In this document: one piece after another, positions 16,222 through 26,506 of the stretch | How the letters are laid out: every line of letters starts with the position of its first letter | Numbering within the stretch: position 1 is the stretch's first letter | NCBI RefSeq assembly: GCF_002849715.1 | Contig: NZ_CP018863.1 | Span: forward strand, 3,782,001-3,846,000 | Direction of reading: 5' to 3' | DNA length: 64,000 nt | DNA from: Arthrobacter crystallopoietes | GTDB taxonomy: Bacteria > Actinomycetota > Actinomycetes > Actinomycetales > Micrococcaceae | The notes under the pieces: generated by a model | Databases searched by the model: none | Told to the model about the DNA's origin: nothing | The model's input: the letters and a program-made list of their open reading frames with translations, nothing else | Position numbers and translations under genes: made by a program

Positions 16222-18018
16222 ATGTTCGAGTCAATCGTTCCAGCAGAGATGGATCCGGTGAAGCCGGTCCCCGGCGACCCGGGTGCCGCCCTGGTCCGCT
16301 CAATGATCCTGGAACTGGCTAACATGGACCCCGACGTCTCCGAAGGCGTACGGATCGACCGGATCGCCGCCCTGGAAGAACTCAAGGCCGCCTCGGCTGC
16401 GGGGCAGGCCCGCGAGACCGAGGCGTTCGCGGCCTCCCGGCGGGAGGCCCGGGCCGCGGCCGGGGTTCCGGCGGAGCGGCGGGGCCGCGGCCTGGCGAAG
16501 GAGATCGGCCTGGCACGCAAGGATTCGCCGAACCGGGGCGGTAAGCACCTGGGGATGGCGACCACGCTGATCCGGGAGATGCCTCACAGCTATAGGGCGT
16601 TGGCGGAGGGCCGGCTGAACGAGTGGCGGGCGACCATCCTGGTCCGCGAAACCGCGTGCCTGAGCGTGGAAGACCGCGCCCGCATCGACCGGGAGTTGTG
16701 TGCTGATCCGAAGACGCTGCAAGGGTGCGGGGATAAACAGATCGGGGCGATGGCGAAGCAGGCCGCGCTGCGGCTGGACCCGTTGTCGGTGGTCCGGCGG
16801 GCCGCGAAAGCCGAAAACGAGCGCCATGTCTCCTGCCGTCCGGCGCCGGACACCATGGCGCAGGTGAGCTGCCTGGTGCCGGTGACACAGGGCGTGGCCG
16901 TCCTCGCGGCCCTGACCAAGGAAGCCGACCGGCTGAAGGCGCAGGGCGACGAACGCTCCCGGGGACAGCTGATGGCCGACATCTTCGTCGAACGCGTTAC
17001 CGGCCAACCGGCGGAGAACCCGGCAAAGATCGAGGTGCAGCTGGTCATGACCGACCGCACCCTGTTCCAGGGCGATTCCGAGCCGGCGCATCTGGCCGGG
17101 TACGGCATCGTCCCCGCGCAATGGGCCCGGGACCTGCTCCGCACCGCAGACACCGACACCGACGACACGAACGGCAGCGCCGGCACGGACACCACCGACG
17201 CCGGGAACCCGGTAAATGGTGCTGCCAAGGACGAAGGCGGTGCTGGCACAGCCGATCCCGGCACCGGGGACGGCGCTACGGCATCCGGCCCGCCAGGAAC
17301 TGGCGAACCGGAACCGGTCATCGATACTGCTGCCGGTAACGGAGATACCGGCGACAGCGACGCCGGCATTACAGGAGAAGCCGGCACGGCGACCGGGCCT
17401 CCCGGTTCGAAGCGAAGAGCCCCCGGCGATGCAGGTGATGCGACGGAGGTGGAAGTGTGGGTCCGCCGGCTTTACACGGCGCCGGGCACCGGGCAGCTGC
17501 TCGGGATGGATTCGCGGGCAAGGTTGATGCCGGCAGGGATGCAGCGGGTGATCCAGGCCAGGGACCAGCTCTGCCGCACACCCTGGTGCGACGCGCCGAT
17601 CCGCCACCACGACCACGTCGTGCCCTGGCGCAACAACGGGGAGACCACAGAGATCAACGGGCAAGGTTTGTGTGAAGCGTGTAACCTGGCGAAGGAATCC
17701 GACGGCTGGCACGCCCAAACCGTCCCCGGACCGCGGCACACCGTGGAAACCACCACCCCGACCGGACACACCTACCTATCCACCGCACCAGCACTGCCCG
17801 GCACACCACCGGCAACCGAGCAACCTGACGAGACCCTAGAGCCGGCGCTCAACACGCACTTGAGGGCGCTGTCGCCCGAAGAAGAATCAGTGCCTGTGCC
17901 ACAGGGAGCGCCGCCCCTCGAGTCGGCGGAAAAGTTGGCCGCAGAGGAGCGGCTCCCATCCCCGGTACATCGCGCTATTACCGGACGCGTTGACTTCATC
18001 TACTACCGGGCGGCGTGA
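16222..18018 (+). CDS. DUF222 (13E12-repeat) HNH endonuclease family protein
   Basis: A 598-residue protein of the family often annotated 13E12 in mycobacteria and abundant in Arthrobacter. The DUF222 domain spans about residues 20-300 (IDRIAALEELKAASAAGQ, then ILVRETACLSVEDRARIDREL). Residues about 306-405 form a Gly/Asp/Thr/Ala-rich low-complexity linker. The HNH motif follows at about 455-500: CRTPWCDAPIRHHDHVVPW, then LCEACNLAKE, with paired Cys and the HxxH. ATG 16222 is preferred over an upstream in-frame start because a promoter -10 ends 7 bp before it. These genes occur in multiple dispersed copies in related genomes and their biological role is unknown. It is convergent with parC, 23 bp apart. 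Confidence 0.88.
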   Translation: MFESIVPAEMDPVKPVPGDPGAALVRSMILELANMDPDVSEGVRIDRIAALEELKAASAAGQARETEAFAASRREARAAAGVPAERRGRGLAKEIGLARKDSPNRGGKHLGMATTLIREMPHSYRALAEGRLNEWRATILVRETACLSVEDRARIDRELCADPKTLQGCGDKQIGAMAKQAALRLDPLSVVRRAAKAENERHVSCRPAPDTMAQVSCLVPVTQGVAVLAALTKEADRLKAQGDERSRGQLMADIFVERVTGQPAENPAKIEVQLVMTDRTLFQGDSEPAHLAGYGIVPAQWARDLLRTADTDTDDTNGSAGTDTTDAGNPVNGAAKDEGGAGTADPGTGDGATASGPPGTGEPEPVIDTAAGNGDTGDSDAGITGEAGTATGPPGSKRRAPGDAGDATEVEVWVRRLYTAPGTGQLLGMDSRARLMPAGMQRVIQARDQLCRTPWCDAPIRHHDHVVPWRNNGETTEINGQGLCEACNLAKESDGWHAQTVPGPRHTVETTTPTGHTYLSTAPALPGTPPATEQPDETLEPALNTHLRALSPEEESVPVPQGAPPLESAEKLAAEERLPSPVHRAITGRVDFIYYRAA

Positions 18019-18041
18019 CCGACAAAGGCTCGCGTATCCCG

Positions 18042-20522
18042 TCAGGACAAGCTCGGACCGACAGCTTCCACCGTCTGCGACAACGGAATGCCGGAGCCGT
18101 CCCGGCGCCCATGCTCGGTGGGGAGGGAACGAGTCACACCGCTGGCCGCGGAGGCCTTGGCCGGACCATGGCCTGCCCAGCCCAAGCTGAGCTGGTCTTC
18201 GCCCTTGAGGAAGCGGTGCGCCCTCACTCCGGCAGTGGCCCTGCCCTTGGCCGGGAATTCCTCGAGGGCGGTGACCTTCACGGATCCCGGAGACGTGCCA
18301 GGCAAGGCTTGCGCCGTCGTAGCAATAGTGACGACGACGGCGGCGTCATCGTTAGGATCCACGGCACCGAAGAACACTACCTCGTCGTCTTCAGTCAGCT
18401 TGATGCCAGCCATGCCGCCAGCCGTGCGGCCCTGAGGTCGGACTGTGGCTGCCGGGAAGCGCAAGAACCGTGCCTGCCTGGTCATGAAGACCAGATCATC
18501 GCCCTCGGCAGCTGCTGTAACGCCCACGATATAGTCCTTGGGCTTGAGCGAAATGACTTCCCAGTCCTCACGGTTGAGCGGATAGTCCGGGCTGACCCGC
18601 TTGACGATGCCCCGGGCCGTACCAATGGCGAGAACAGCATTCAGCGGCGCTAAGGCCACCAAGGTTTCACCCTTGGCAAGGGTGATGAATTCGCGAGCAG
18701 GGACACCACCGGTCAAATTCGGAACTCCCGCGGCTGGAGCGAGGGCCGGCATATCCACTACCTGCAGCCGGAGCATACGTCCCAAGGATGTGACAGCGGC
18801 AATCTCGGCGCGCGCTGAGGTTTTGACCACTGACGTGAACACATCGTGCTTGACACGTTGGCCACCGTCCAGCAATTCATCCTGATTGGCAGTTCGGGCT
18901 AATTGTCCCGAGGCCGAGAGGATCACCCAGCAGGGATCGTCGGCGATTTCCAGCTGGACGGGTACTTTGGTTCCTTTTTTGCCTGCAGGTGCCGCGGTTG
19001 CACCGGTAAGAGCGCCTGTGGCTTCCGATTCGAGCAGGATTGTTCGGCGGGGAGTGGCGTATTTCGCCGCGACTTCGCCAAGTTCATCCGAAACCAGCTG
19101 GCGCAGTTTGGACTCGGAGTTCAGGATTTCTTCCAGCGCCTCAATCTCCTGGCGCAGCTGCTCCTGCTCCTTCTCCAGCTCAATCCGGGAGAACTTGGTC
19201 AGCTGCCGCAGCCTCAACTCCAGGATGTGGTTGGCCTGGATTTCCGTCAGGTCGAAGACCGCGATCAGGCGCTGCCTGGCTTCGGCAGTTTCTTCCGAGG
19301 CGCGGATGATCTGGATGACTTCGTCGATATCGACGATTGCGATGAGGAGGCCCTCAACCAGATGCAGGCGGTCCTTCTTCTTGCCTAACCGGAAGGCAGT
19401 GCGCCTGCGGACCACGTCGATGCGGTGGTCCACGTACACCTGCAGCAACTCCAGGAGCCCCAGTGTCCGTGGCTGGCCCTCTACCAGCGTGACGTTGTTG
19501 ATGCCGAAGGAATCTTCCATCGGCGAATAGCGATACAGCTGCTGCAGGACGGCGTTCGGGTTGAAGCCGTTCTTGAGTTCAATGACCAAGCGCAGGCCAT
19601 GGTTGCGGTCGGTGAGGTCAACAATGTCGCTGATGCCTTGAAGTTTCTTCGACGTCACCGCGTCTTTGATCTTTTCAATGACCTTCTCTGGACCAACCAT
19701 GTAGGGCAGTTCGGTCACGACGAGCCCGGTGCGTCGGGCGGTGAGTTGTTCGACCTGGACAGTGGCCCGGGTCTTGAAGGAGCCCCGGCCGGTGGCGTAG
19801 GCGTCCCGGATACCATCAAGGCCGACAATCTTGCCGCCCGTGGGGAGATCGGGTCCCGGCACGAAGCGCATGATGTCATCCAGCTGCGCGTCCGGATTCT
19901 GGATCAAGTGCTGGGCTGCGCCAATAACCTCGCCGAGGTTGTGCGGGGCCATGTTGGTAGCCATACCGACAGCGATGCCGGAGGAGCCGTTGACCAACAG
20001 ATTGGGAAATGCCGCCGGGAGGACTTCCGGCTGCATGATCTGGTTGTCGTAGTTGGGCACGAAGTCGACGACGTCTTCGTCAAGATGGTCTGTCAGTGAC
20101 AGCGCCGAGGCGGCGAGCCTGGCCTCGGTATACCGGGGTGCCGCAGGTCCGTCATCGAGCGAACCGAAGTTGCCGTGTCCGTCGATCAGCGGCATACGCA
20201 GTGCAAACGCCTGGGCCATGCGCACCATGGCGTCGTAGATGGCGGTGTCGCCGTGCGGGTGCAGCTTACCCATGACTTCACCGACAACACGTGCCGACTT
20301 AACGTGCCCGCGGTCCGGGCGAAGGCCCATCTCGCTCATCATGTACAGAATTCGCCGCTGCACGGGTTTCAGGCCGTCACGGGCGTCGGGCAACGCACGC
20401 GAATAAATCACCGAATAGGCGTACTCCAGGAACGAGCCTTCCATCTCGGCCGTGACATCTATATCAACGATGTTCTCGGTGTAGTCCGGTTCGTCCTGGA
20501 CGGTCTTCTGTCGACGGGCCAT
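18042..20522 (-). CDS. parC: Type IIA DNA topoisomerase subunit A (topoisomerase IV/gyrase A)
   Basis: DNA breakage-reunion subunit, 826 residues. The winged-helix core includes [37 protein letters not shown] is the quinolone-resistance region (Thr93 where E. coli GyrA has Ser83, Asp97 at the Asp87 position). The catalytic Tyr131 is in PRYTEARLA. The C-terminal beta-pinwheel shows repeated [12 protein letters not shown] and [12 protein letters not shown] blades. It ends in a short non-conserved tail. ATG 20522 has only a distant AAGGA. Its partner is parE at 4801-6912. It is divergent from the GNAT/acyl-CoA synthetase gene with only 47 bp between starts. Confidence 0.94.
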   Translation of the reverse strand: MARRQKTVQDEPDYTENIVDIDVTAEMEGSFLEYAYSVIYSRALPDARDGLKPVQRRILYMMSEMGLRPDRGHVKSARVVGEVMGKLHPHGDTAIYDAMVRMAQAFALRMPLIDGHGNFGSLDDGPAAPRYTEARLAASALSLTDHLDEDVVDFVPNYDNQIMQPEVLPAAFPNLLVNGSSGIAVGMATNMAPHNLGEVIGAAQHLIQNPDAQLDDIMRFVPGPDLPTGGKIVGLDGIRDAYATGRGSFKTRATVQVEQLTARRTGLVVTELPYMVGPEKVIEKIKDAVTSKKLQGISDIVDLTDRNHGLRLVIELKNGFNPNAVLQQLYRYSPMEDSFGINNVTLVEGQPRTLGLLELLQVYVDHRIDVVRRRTAFRLGKKKDRLHLVEGLLIAIVDIDEVIQIIRASEETAEARQRLIAVFDLTEIQANHILELRLRQLTKFSRIELEKEQEQLRQEIEALEEILNSESKLRQLVSDELGEVAAKYATPRRTILLESEATGALTGATAAPAGKKGTKVPVQLEIADDPCWVILSASGQLARTANQDELLDGGQRVKHDVFTSVVKTSARAEIAAVTSLGRMLRLQVVDMPALAPAAGVPNLTGGVPAREFITLAKGETLVALAPLNAVLAIGTARGIVKRVSPDYPLNREDWEVISLKPKDYIVGVTAAAEGDDLVFMTRQARFLRFPAATVRPQGRTAGGMAGIKLTEDDEVVFFGAVDPNDDAAVVVTIATTAQALPGTSPGSVKVTALEEFPAKGRATAGVRAHRFLKGEDQLSLGWAGHGPAKASAASGVTRSLPTEHGRRDGSGIPLSQTVEAVGPSLS

Positions 20523-20569
20523 GTGAAAAGCTCGGGTCCTTACTGCTTATTAACGGTTACAGTGAGTCT

Positions 20570-23278
20570 ATGGTGGAAGAGGCGCAAACCCCGGACTATC
20601 CAGAATACTGGGAAGCTGATGTCGTCCTTCGAGACGGCGGTACAGCGCATTTACGCCCCATCGTCCCGGAAGATGCAGAGGCTCTTCAGGCCTTCCACGT
20701 GGGTCAGTCGGAGAGCTCGATCTACCTGCGTTTCTTCACTTACAAGTCCAAGCTCAGTTCACGTGAGCTGGCGCGTTTCACCAACGTGGACTATAGCAAC
20801 CGCGTCGCCTTTGTCATCACTATTGCGAGCGAAATCATCGGAATCGGCCGCTACGACCGGCTGGATGATCCGGCGGAAGCCGAGGTTGCGTTCAACATAG
20901 CTGATACCCATCAGGGTCGTGGTCTCGGATCTATCCTGCTGGAGCATTTGGCCGCCGCCGCCCGGGAAAACGGAATCCGCAAGTTCTCGGCTGAAGTGCT
21001 GCCCGAGAATCGCAAGATGATCACCGTTTTCAACGACGCCGGATACGAGGTCCGGCGTCGTTTTGACGACGGGGTGGTGATGCTTGAGTTCGACATCGAC
21101 CCCACGGAACGATCCAGAGCTGTGATGGAATCGCGCGAACACCGTGCAGAGGCGCGCAGCGTCGCCGCGCTGCTGGCGCCGTCGTCAATTGCCGTCATCG
21201 GGGCCAGCCGCGAGTGGGGCAGTGTGGGTTATTCACTGCTGGAACACATCGTGGAGGGCGGTTTCCATGGGACCGTTTATGCCATCAACCCCCAGGCCTT
21301 CGAGCTCGGTGGCATGGTTTCCTACGCCACAATCGCCGAGGTACCCCACGAGGTGCAGTTGGCCATCATCGCCGTGCCTTATGAGCAGGTTCTCAAAGTA
21401 GTGCAGGAATGCGCTGACGCCGGTGTGAAGGGTCTCATCGTCGCCACCGGCGGATTCGCAGATGACCGGGTTGAAGGACTGTCCCGCCAGCGGGAGCTGG
21501 TCCGCAACGCCCGCGCCAACGGCATGCGGGTGATCGGACCGGCATCGTTGGGCATCATCAACACCGATCCCAAGGTGTCGCTCAACGCGTCGATGGCGCC
21601 GAAACTGCCGAAGCTCGGGCCGTTGGGACTGTTCAGCCAGTCAGCCGCAATCGGCGTGATGCTTTATGCCGCCGCAGCACGGCGCGGGCTGGGACTGTCT
21701 TCCACGCTTTCGGCCGGAAACCGTGCAGACGTTTCCGGGAACGACGTCATGCAGTACTGGGAAGATGATCCGGCTACCAGCGCCGTCGGCCTGTATCTGG
21801 AGTCCTTTGGCAACCCCAGAAAGTTCTCGCGCATCGCCCGGAGGCTCTCCCGGAGCAAGCCGGTCATCGTGGCGAAATCGGACCTCATGGGCCTTCAGCT
21901 GCCGCCCGGACACCATGTGCGGACCACGCAGGCTCCACAGGGCGCTTTGGACGCGATGCTGCGCCAGTCCGGAGTCATCCGGGTCGGCACCAATGAAGAA
22001 CTGATGGACATTGCCCAGATCCTCGTGAGTCAAGCGCTGCCGCAGGGGCCCGGGCTGGCGGTTTTCAGCAACTCGCTGGCACTGGGCAAGGTAGTGGCGG
22101 ACGCGGCCGCTACCCACGAAATGAAGGTCTCCCGCCTGGAAACGGGCCTGGACCTCAATACCGGCCAGTCCGTTGCCCTGGATCTGCTGCGCACGAAGCT
22201 GATGGAGGCACTGCGCTCACCCGACGTGCATTCCGCCGTCGTTACTCTCCTGCCTGCCGTTGGACTGGGTACCGATGATGTAGCAAGGGTTCTGCAGGAA
22301 TGCTCGGCGGAAGCAGGCAAGCCGGTGGTCGCGGCCTTTACCGGGATTCTTGATCCGGCGGTGAGGGTTGAAGGCCTGCTTGCTGCCGATACCGCGGGGC
22401 AAGCCGGGGCGCGTCAGCCTGCCGTCCCCAGCTACTCAAGTCCCGGTGCCGCAATCGCTGCGCTGTCGGCGGTCGTCCGCTACACCGAGTGGCTGGCCAG
22501 GGACCAAGGCGAAGTTGTCGAGCCGACTGGGCTTCGCCGTGACGAGGCTGCCGGGCTGATTGACAGCCTCATCGAAGGCGTCTCCGGGGCGCGGCTTGTC
22601 ACCATGACGGCGCAGCAAGCCGGCGAGTTGCTCGCGTGCTACGGGATCTCGGTGTTGCCGTCGGCGGGGTTCACCACGGCGGACGAAGCGGTAGCTGCTG
22701 CCAACTCTTTGGGCTGGCCGGTGGCGCTGAAAGCCACTGATGAGCGGCTGCGCCAGCGGCTGGATCTGGGTGGCGTGCGGCTCAATATCGTGAATGCCGA
22801 ATCACTCCGGCACAACATCGAGCACATGCGCCAGACCCTGAAGCCCTTTGGCGACATCGGCCTGGAGATCCAGGCCATGGCGCCGTCCGGCCAGTCCTGC
22901 ACGGTGCGGGCGATCGAAGATCCGCTGCTGGGGCCGGTGGTGTCCTTCGGGCTGGCAGGCGACGCAGTGAACCTGCTGGGGGACTGGTCCCACCGGATCC
23001 CGCCTCTGACCTCGGTGGACGTGGCCGACCTGGTACGCGGTCCACGGGCGGCAACAAAGCTGTTCGGATATCAGGGCCTGCCGGCGGTGGACGTCGCCTC
23101 GCTCGAAGACCTGATCAACCGCGTGGCCCTGATGAAGGACGACCATCCAGAAATCGCCCTGCTCGAATTCAACCCCGTGCTGGTGTCGCCGCAGGGTCTG
23201 ACGGTGCTCAGCGCGGACCTGCGGTTGGCCAACCACGCCCAGCGGACGGACAGCGCGCGCCGCGCGATGCGGGACTGA
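20570..23278 (+). CDS. GNAT domain fused to ADP-forming acyl-CoA synthetase domains (Pat-like)
   Basis: A 902-residue multidomain protein. The N-terminal GNAT (about 20-175) has the acetyl-CoA loop HQGRGLGSILLEHLAAAARE. Then come a CoA-binding Rossmann domain (about 190-320, IAVIGASREWGSVGYSLL), succinyl-CoA-ligase-like domains (about 330-620, LGLFSQSAAIGVMLYAAAARR and RTTQAPQGALDAML), and a C-terminal ATP-grasp-type domain (about 690-890, GWPVALKATDERLRQRLD). Enterobacterial Pat/Pka lysine acetyltransferases have the same parts with the GNAT at the C-terminus. The GNAT-first order is the actinobacterial form. Likely role: protein lysine acetylation regulated by the synthetase-like domain, for example of acetyl-CoA synthetase. 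No ribosome site precedes ATG 20570, and TACAGT 6 bp upstream suggests a leaderless mRNA. Confidence 0.85.
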   Translation: MVEEAQTPDYPEYWEADVVLRDGGTAHLRPIVPEDAEALQAFHVGQSESSIYLRFFTYKSKLSSRELARFTNVDYSNRVAFVITIASEIIGIGRYDRLDDPAEAEVAFNIADTHQGRGLGSILLEHLAAAARENGIRKFSAEVLPENRKMITVFNDAGYEVRRRFDDGVVMLEFDIDPTERSRAVMESREHRAEARSVAALLAPSSIAVIGASREWGSVGYSLLEHIVEGGFHGTVYAINPQAFELGGMVSYATIAEVPHEVQLAIIAVPYEQVLKVVQECADAGVKGLIVATGGFADDRVEGLSRQRELVRNARANGMRVIGPASLGIINTDPKVSLNASMAPKLPKLGPLGLFSQSAAIGVMLYAAAARRGLGLSSTLSAGNRADVSGNDVMQYWEDDPATSAVGLYLESFGNPRKFSRIARRLSRSKPVIVAKSDLMGLQLPPGHHVRTTQAPQGALDAMLRQSGVIRVGTNEELMDIAQILVSQALPQGPGLAVFSNSLALGKVVADAAATHEMKVSRLETGLDLNTGQSVALDLLRTKLMEALRSPDVHSAVVTLLPAVGLGTDDVARVLQECSAEAGKPVVAAFTGILDPAVRVEGLLAADTAGQAGARQPAVPSYSSPGAAIAALSAVVRYTEWLARDQGEVVEPTGLRRDEAAGLIDSLIEGVSGARLVTMTAQQAGELLACYGISVLPSAGFTTADEAVAAANSLGWPVALKATDERLRQRLDLGGVRLNIVNAESLRHNIEHMRQTLKPFGDIGLEIQAMAPSGQSCTVRAIEDPLLGPVVSFGLAGDAVNLLGDWSHRIPPLTSVDVADLVRGPRAATKLFGYQGLPAVDVASLEDLINRVALMKDDHPEIALLEFNPVLVSPQGLTVLSADLRLANHAQRTDSARRAMRD

Positions 23279-23326
23279 GACGGCGCGCAGTTCGCTTTAG
23301 CTGACCGGCTGCGCAAAAATGGTCCC

Positions 23327-23992
23327 ATGAGCCATTTTTCAACCACCGAACGACGCAGCCTCGACGAGGACCTGAACAGGGCAGGTTTCTACCCCGTTAT
23401 GGTGGCCGATGTGGTTCATGACGCTCTCGACGAGCGCGAGCCGCTGTCCCACGTGGTGCACCTGGAGACCCATTTTGACCGCAACGAGGTGCACCGCCAC
23501 ATCACCGTCCTGGTCCTGACCGAGGACATGCTGGTGATCACCCATGTCGACGACCAGCAGCTCGACGACGCCGGGCACCAAATGGTTGCGCAGATCTCCA
23601 CGGAATCGGTTCCGGTCAGCCAGATCCGTTCCGTTGTGCTCAGCTACATCTACGCCCAGCCTCAGGACTACAAGCCATCGGATCAGGCCCGGGAGCTCAC
23701 GCTGGCTATCGCCTGGTCCGGCGGGCAGCGCCTGGATATGGGCCCGGCAGGATGCGCCGATCCGCAGTGCGACGCGGACCACGGCTACACCGGCAATATT
23801 GTGCAGGAAGACATCGTCCTGCGGGTCAGCGCCGAAGCGGACGGGGCGCAGGCCGTCCAGAATGCCAAGAGCTTTGCCCGCGCGCTGCGGAAAGTCAATA
23901 CCTCCACCCCGGTCCCGGTCCGGGCCACGGAAACCGTGCAGCCGCGCCAACGCCTGGGGACCAGGCTAGCCCGCGGACACCACCAGCGCTAG
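23327..23992 (+). CDS. DUF5998 family protein
   Basis: A 221-residue soluble protein of the actinobacterial DUF5998 family. The start SHFSTTERRSLDEDLNRAGF fits the family, and VVHLETHFDRNEVHRHIT, then LVLTEDMLVITHVDD, is the conserved core. A Cys pair in GCADPQCDADHGY could bind metal. There is no signal peptide. The gene ends 1 bp before the phosphatase start, so the two form an operon. This pair lies next to sepH in many actinobacteria. No ribosome site precedes ATG 23327, and AAAAAT lies 6 bp upstream of it. Function unknown. Confidence 0.82.
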   Translation: MSHFSTTERRSLDEDLNRAGFYPVMVADVVHDALDEREPLSHVVHLETHFDRNEVHRHITVLVLTEDMLVITHVDDQQLDDAGHQMVAQISTESVPVSQIRSVVLSYIYAQPQDYKPSDQARELTLAIAWSGGQRLDMGPAGCADPQCDADHGYTGNIVQEDIVLRVSAEADGAQAVQNAKSFARALRKVNTSTPVPVRATETVQPRQRLGTRLARGHHQR

Positions 23993-23993
23993 G

Positions 23994-25187
23994 ATGCCGT
24001 TGCATCACGAACCGCTGCCCCCGGCACCCGGCTTCGGCCGGGACACCATCGCCGATGTCTTCAGCAGTGCGGCAGCAGCCCTTGACGTACCGGGTTTTGA
24101 GAATGTCCTGGGTCTGCCCGGCGCCAGGCGCATTTGTGTAGTCATGGTGGACGGACTGGGCAAGGCCCTGCTCAAACAGCGCGGCGGGCACGCCCCGTTC
24201 CTGCGGAAATGCCTCGAAAACTCGCGCACCCTGCGCAGCGCCTTCCCATCAACGACGGCGTCGTCGCTCGCCAGCTTAGGGACGGGGCTTGAGCCCGGTC
24301 TGCATGGCATGGTCGGCTACGATGTGCTGGATCCGGCGCAGGACAAGGTGGTCAACCAGCTGGGCGGCTGGGACGCGGAAGTGGATCCGCGCAAGTGGCA
24401 GCCGCATGCCACCGTCTTCGAACGCGCTGCCGAACACGTCTCCGTAGCGACGGTCAGCCTGCCCAAGTTCGCCGACTCCGGCATGACCCAGGCGGCGCTG
24501 CGCGGCGGATCCTTCATCCCGGCGACCACGGGCCATGCACGGACCCAGGCCACGGTCGAGGCCCTGGCCGCGCAGGACCGTGCACTCGTCTATCTGTACT
24601 TCAACGAGCTGGACAAGGCCGGGCACCGCCATGGGAGTGCGTCGGTGGAATGGGGCAACGCTCTGGAGGAGCTGGATTCTGACATGCGCCGGCTGGCCGG
24701 CCAGCTGCCTGCCGACACGCTGCTGCTGCTGACTGCGGACCACGGCATGCTCGATGTCTCTCGCGAACACCGGTACGACTATTCCCTGCAGCCGGAACTG
24801 GTCGAGGGGGTCCGCCACACAGGCGGTGAACCGCGTCTGGTGCATTTGTATCTAGAGCCCGACGCCGGTGAGCGGCAACGCGACAAGCTCACCACCGCAT
24901 GGCGTGAGTCGTTTGGCAAGCAGGCCTGGATTCTTGATCGGGACGAAGCTGTGGCTCACGGTCTTTTCGGCCGTGTGGATGCTTCCGTTCTGCCTCGGAT
25001 CGGGGATCTGATGATCGCTGCGCGGGAGCCGATCGCGCTGTACGATACGCGCAGGGTGGCGGAGCGTGCCATGGACGTAGTGGGCCAGCACGGGTCATTG
25101 ACCCGGGCCGAACGCGAAGTGCCGTTGCTTACGCTGAGCTCGACGGTCCGTTCATCCGGCAAGAAGAACACCACCAAGGGAAAGTAA
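23994..25187 (+). CDS. Alkaline-phosphatase-superfamily enzyme (nucleotide pyrophosphatase/phosphodiesterase type)
   Basis: A 397-residue metal-dependent phosphodiesterase or phosphatase. Motifs in order: VVMVDGLGKALL (first metal Asp), AFPSTTASSLASLGTG (Thr nucleophile), NELDKAGHRHG (metal Asp/His), LTADHGM (metal Asp/His) and HTGGEPRLVHLY (metal His). All metal-binding motifs are present, so it should be active. No signal peptide is visible, so a cytosolic enzyme is likely, unlike exported NPPs. The C-terminus is basic (SSGKKNTTKGK). It follows DUF5998 by 1 bp and is convergent with sepH. The substrate is unknown. Confidence 0.88.
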   Translation: MPLHHEPLPPAPGFGRDTIADVFSSAAAALDVPGFENVLGLPGARRICVVMVDGLGKALLKQRGGHAPFLRKCLENSRTLRSAFPSTTASSLASLGTGLEPGLHGMVGYDVLDPAQDKVVNQLGGWDAEVDPRKWQPHATVFERAAEHVSVATVSLPKFADSGMTQAALRGGSFIPATTGHARTQATVEALAAQDRALVYLYFNELDKAGHRHGSASVEWGNALEELDSDMRRLAGQLPADTLLLLTADHGMLDVSREHRYDYSLQPELVEGVRHTGGEPRLVHLYLEPDAGERQRDKLTTAWRESFGKQAWILDRDEAVAHGLFGRVDASVLPRIGDLMIAAREPIALYDTRRVAERAMDVVGQHGSLTRAEREVPLLTLSSTVRSSGKKNTTKGK

Positions 25188-25252
25188 CAGCAGACGTCCT
25201 GATCGACTCAGGCCGCCTGCTGCTCCGGGACTGCCGGAGGCGTCCGCCCGGC

Positions 25253-26506
25253 TTATTCGTGCTTGGTGCCGAAAACGATCTCGTCCCAGCTCGGGACGCT
25301 GGAGCGCTTCGGTTTCATCGACCGCTTGCGCTGCTGCTCTTCGGCCGCGGCCGCATCTGCCGACGCCACCGCTTCCGCAGAATCTGTCGGCTCCGAACTT
25401 TGGTCCTGATCAGCAGAGGCGGATACGGAGTCGGCGTCCGGTGCCGCTTCAGCATTCTCCTCCGGCAAGGGGGCACCGGAGACCGTTATTTCCCTGGTCT
25501 CCATGCTGACGCCCGGATGAAGATCGAGCGAAGAGTCGGCCATGTGGTCAGATGAGGCGAGACTCAGCGTGAACGGGCTGCTCGGCCGCCCGCCGCTGCC
25601 GTCTGCATCCGTATCATCACCGGCCAGGATTCCGTCACGCGGATGGGCAGCGGGGATACCGCCCTGGGTCAGCAGGAGTGCCAGGGCGTCGTCGGCTTCT
25701 TCGTCAACGCCGAGCCGCTGGCCCCGGCGGGACCGAAGTACTTCCAGCAGGTTGTCCGAGTCTGTGGTGTCTTCGTCCCCGGGGGTGGAGTCAGTTTCGG
25801 GATCAGCTGCGGTGTCGGCCTCGAAGTCGAAGACCCGGTCAGCCACGGCCGTGAGGCGGCGCGCCGGAACGGGGCCGTCCAAGGGCTCAAGTTCGCTGAG
25901 TTGCTGCGCCCAGCGGTTGCTGTTCTGCACAGTTTTGCTGGTGGGGCTGTAAAGCCACTTGGCGGGAGGTTCCTCACCGATTGAACCGCTGGCAACGGCG
26001 GGCGGCTGGAAACGGGCAACGATCTCCCATGCGCCGTCCTGGCGCCGCCAGGAGTCCCACTCCAGTGAAGCCGCGTCGATGCCGAACGCATTCACCCGGT
26101 GGGCGACCATCTCCCCAAGGGTGGCGGGAGCGTCTCCGAATGCAGAGCGGTAGCTGTCGTGTGACGGCAGTGCCGAAGCGACCTCGACGCGCTGCGCCTG
26201 CTGGACCATGTAGTCCCGTTCGGCACGGACAGGGCCCTCATACCGCAGGATCCGTGCCATGTCGAGACCCGATTCAGCGGCGACCTGCTCCGCGGAGGCT
26301 CCGGCACGGATCCGTGCCTGAATCTCGCGGGGGGACATCGCGGCGCCCCCGTTCTCCGAATCAGCAGCGGGAACCCGCACTGACGGGCGCGCTGCTGCGG
26401 AACGGAGTGCTTCATCAATCGCCAGGCGGTAACTTTCCCCGCCGTCGCCGCTCAACAGCAGATGTTCGCCATCCTCATGGACACCCACCAGCCGTAGATC
26501 CTGCAT
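25253..26506 (-). CDS. sepH: Septation protein SepH
   Basis: Actinobacterial cell-division protein (DUF3071) that binds and stabilises FtsZ assemblies. 417 residues from ATG 26506, where GGAGGG sits at ideal spacing. An upstream in-frame extension lacks family similarity. The N-terminal domain (about 1-165) starts QDLRLVGVHEDGEHLLLS and includes a helix-turn-helix-like segment (ASAEQVAAESGLDMARILRYEGPV). The middle is long, acidic and disordered (Asp/Ser/Ala-rich). The extreme C-terminus carries the conserved SSVPSWDEIVFGTK motif. It lies downstream of, and convergent with, the DUF5998-phosphatase pair. Confidence 0.92.
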   Translation of the reverse strand: MQDLRLVGVHEDGEHLLLSGDGGESYRLAIDEALRSAAARPSVRVPAADSENGGAAMSPREIQARIRAGASAEQVAAESGLDMARILRYEGPVRAERDYMVQQAQRVEVASALPSHDSYRSAFGDAPATLGEMVAHRVNAFGIDAASLEWDSWRRQDGAWEIVARFQPPAVASGSIGEEPPAKWLYSPTSKTVQNSNRWAQQLSELEPLDGPVPARRLTAVADRVFDFEADTAADPETDSTPGDEDTTDSDNLLEVLRSRRGQRLGVDEEADDALALLLTQGGIPAAHPRDGILAGDDTDADGSGGRPSSPFTLSLASSDHMADSSLDLHPGVSMETREITVSGAPLPEENAEAAPDADSVSASADQDQSSEPTDSAEAVASADAAAAEEQQRKRSMKPKRSSVPSWDEIVFGTKHE

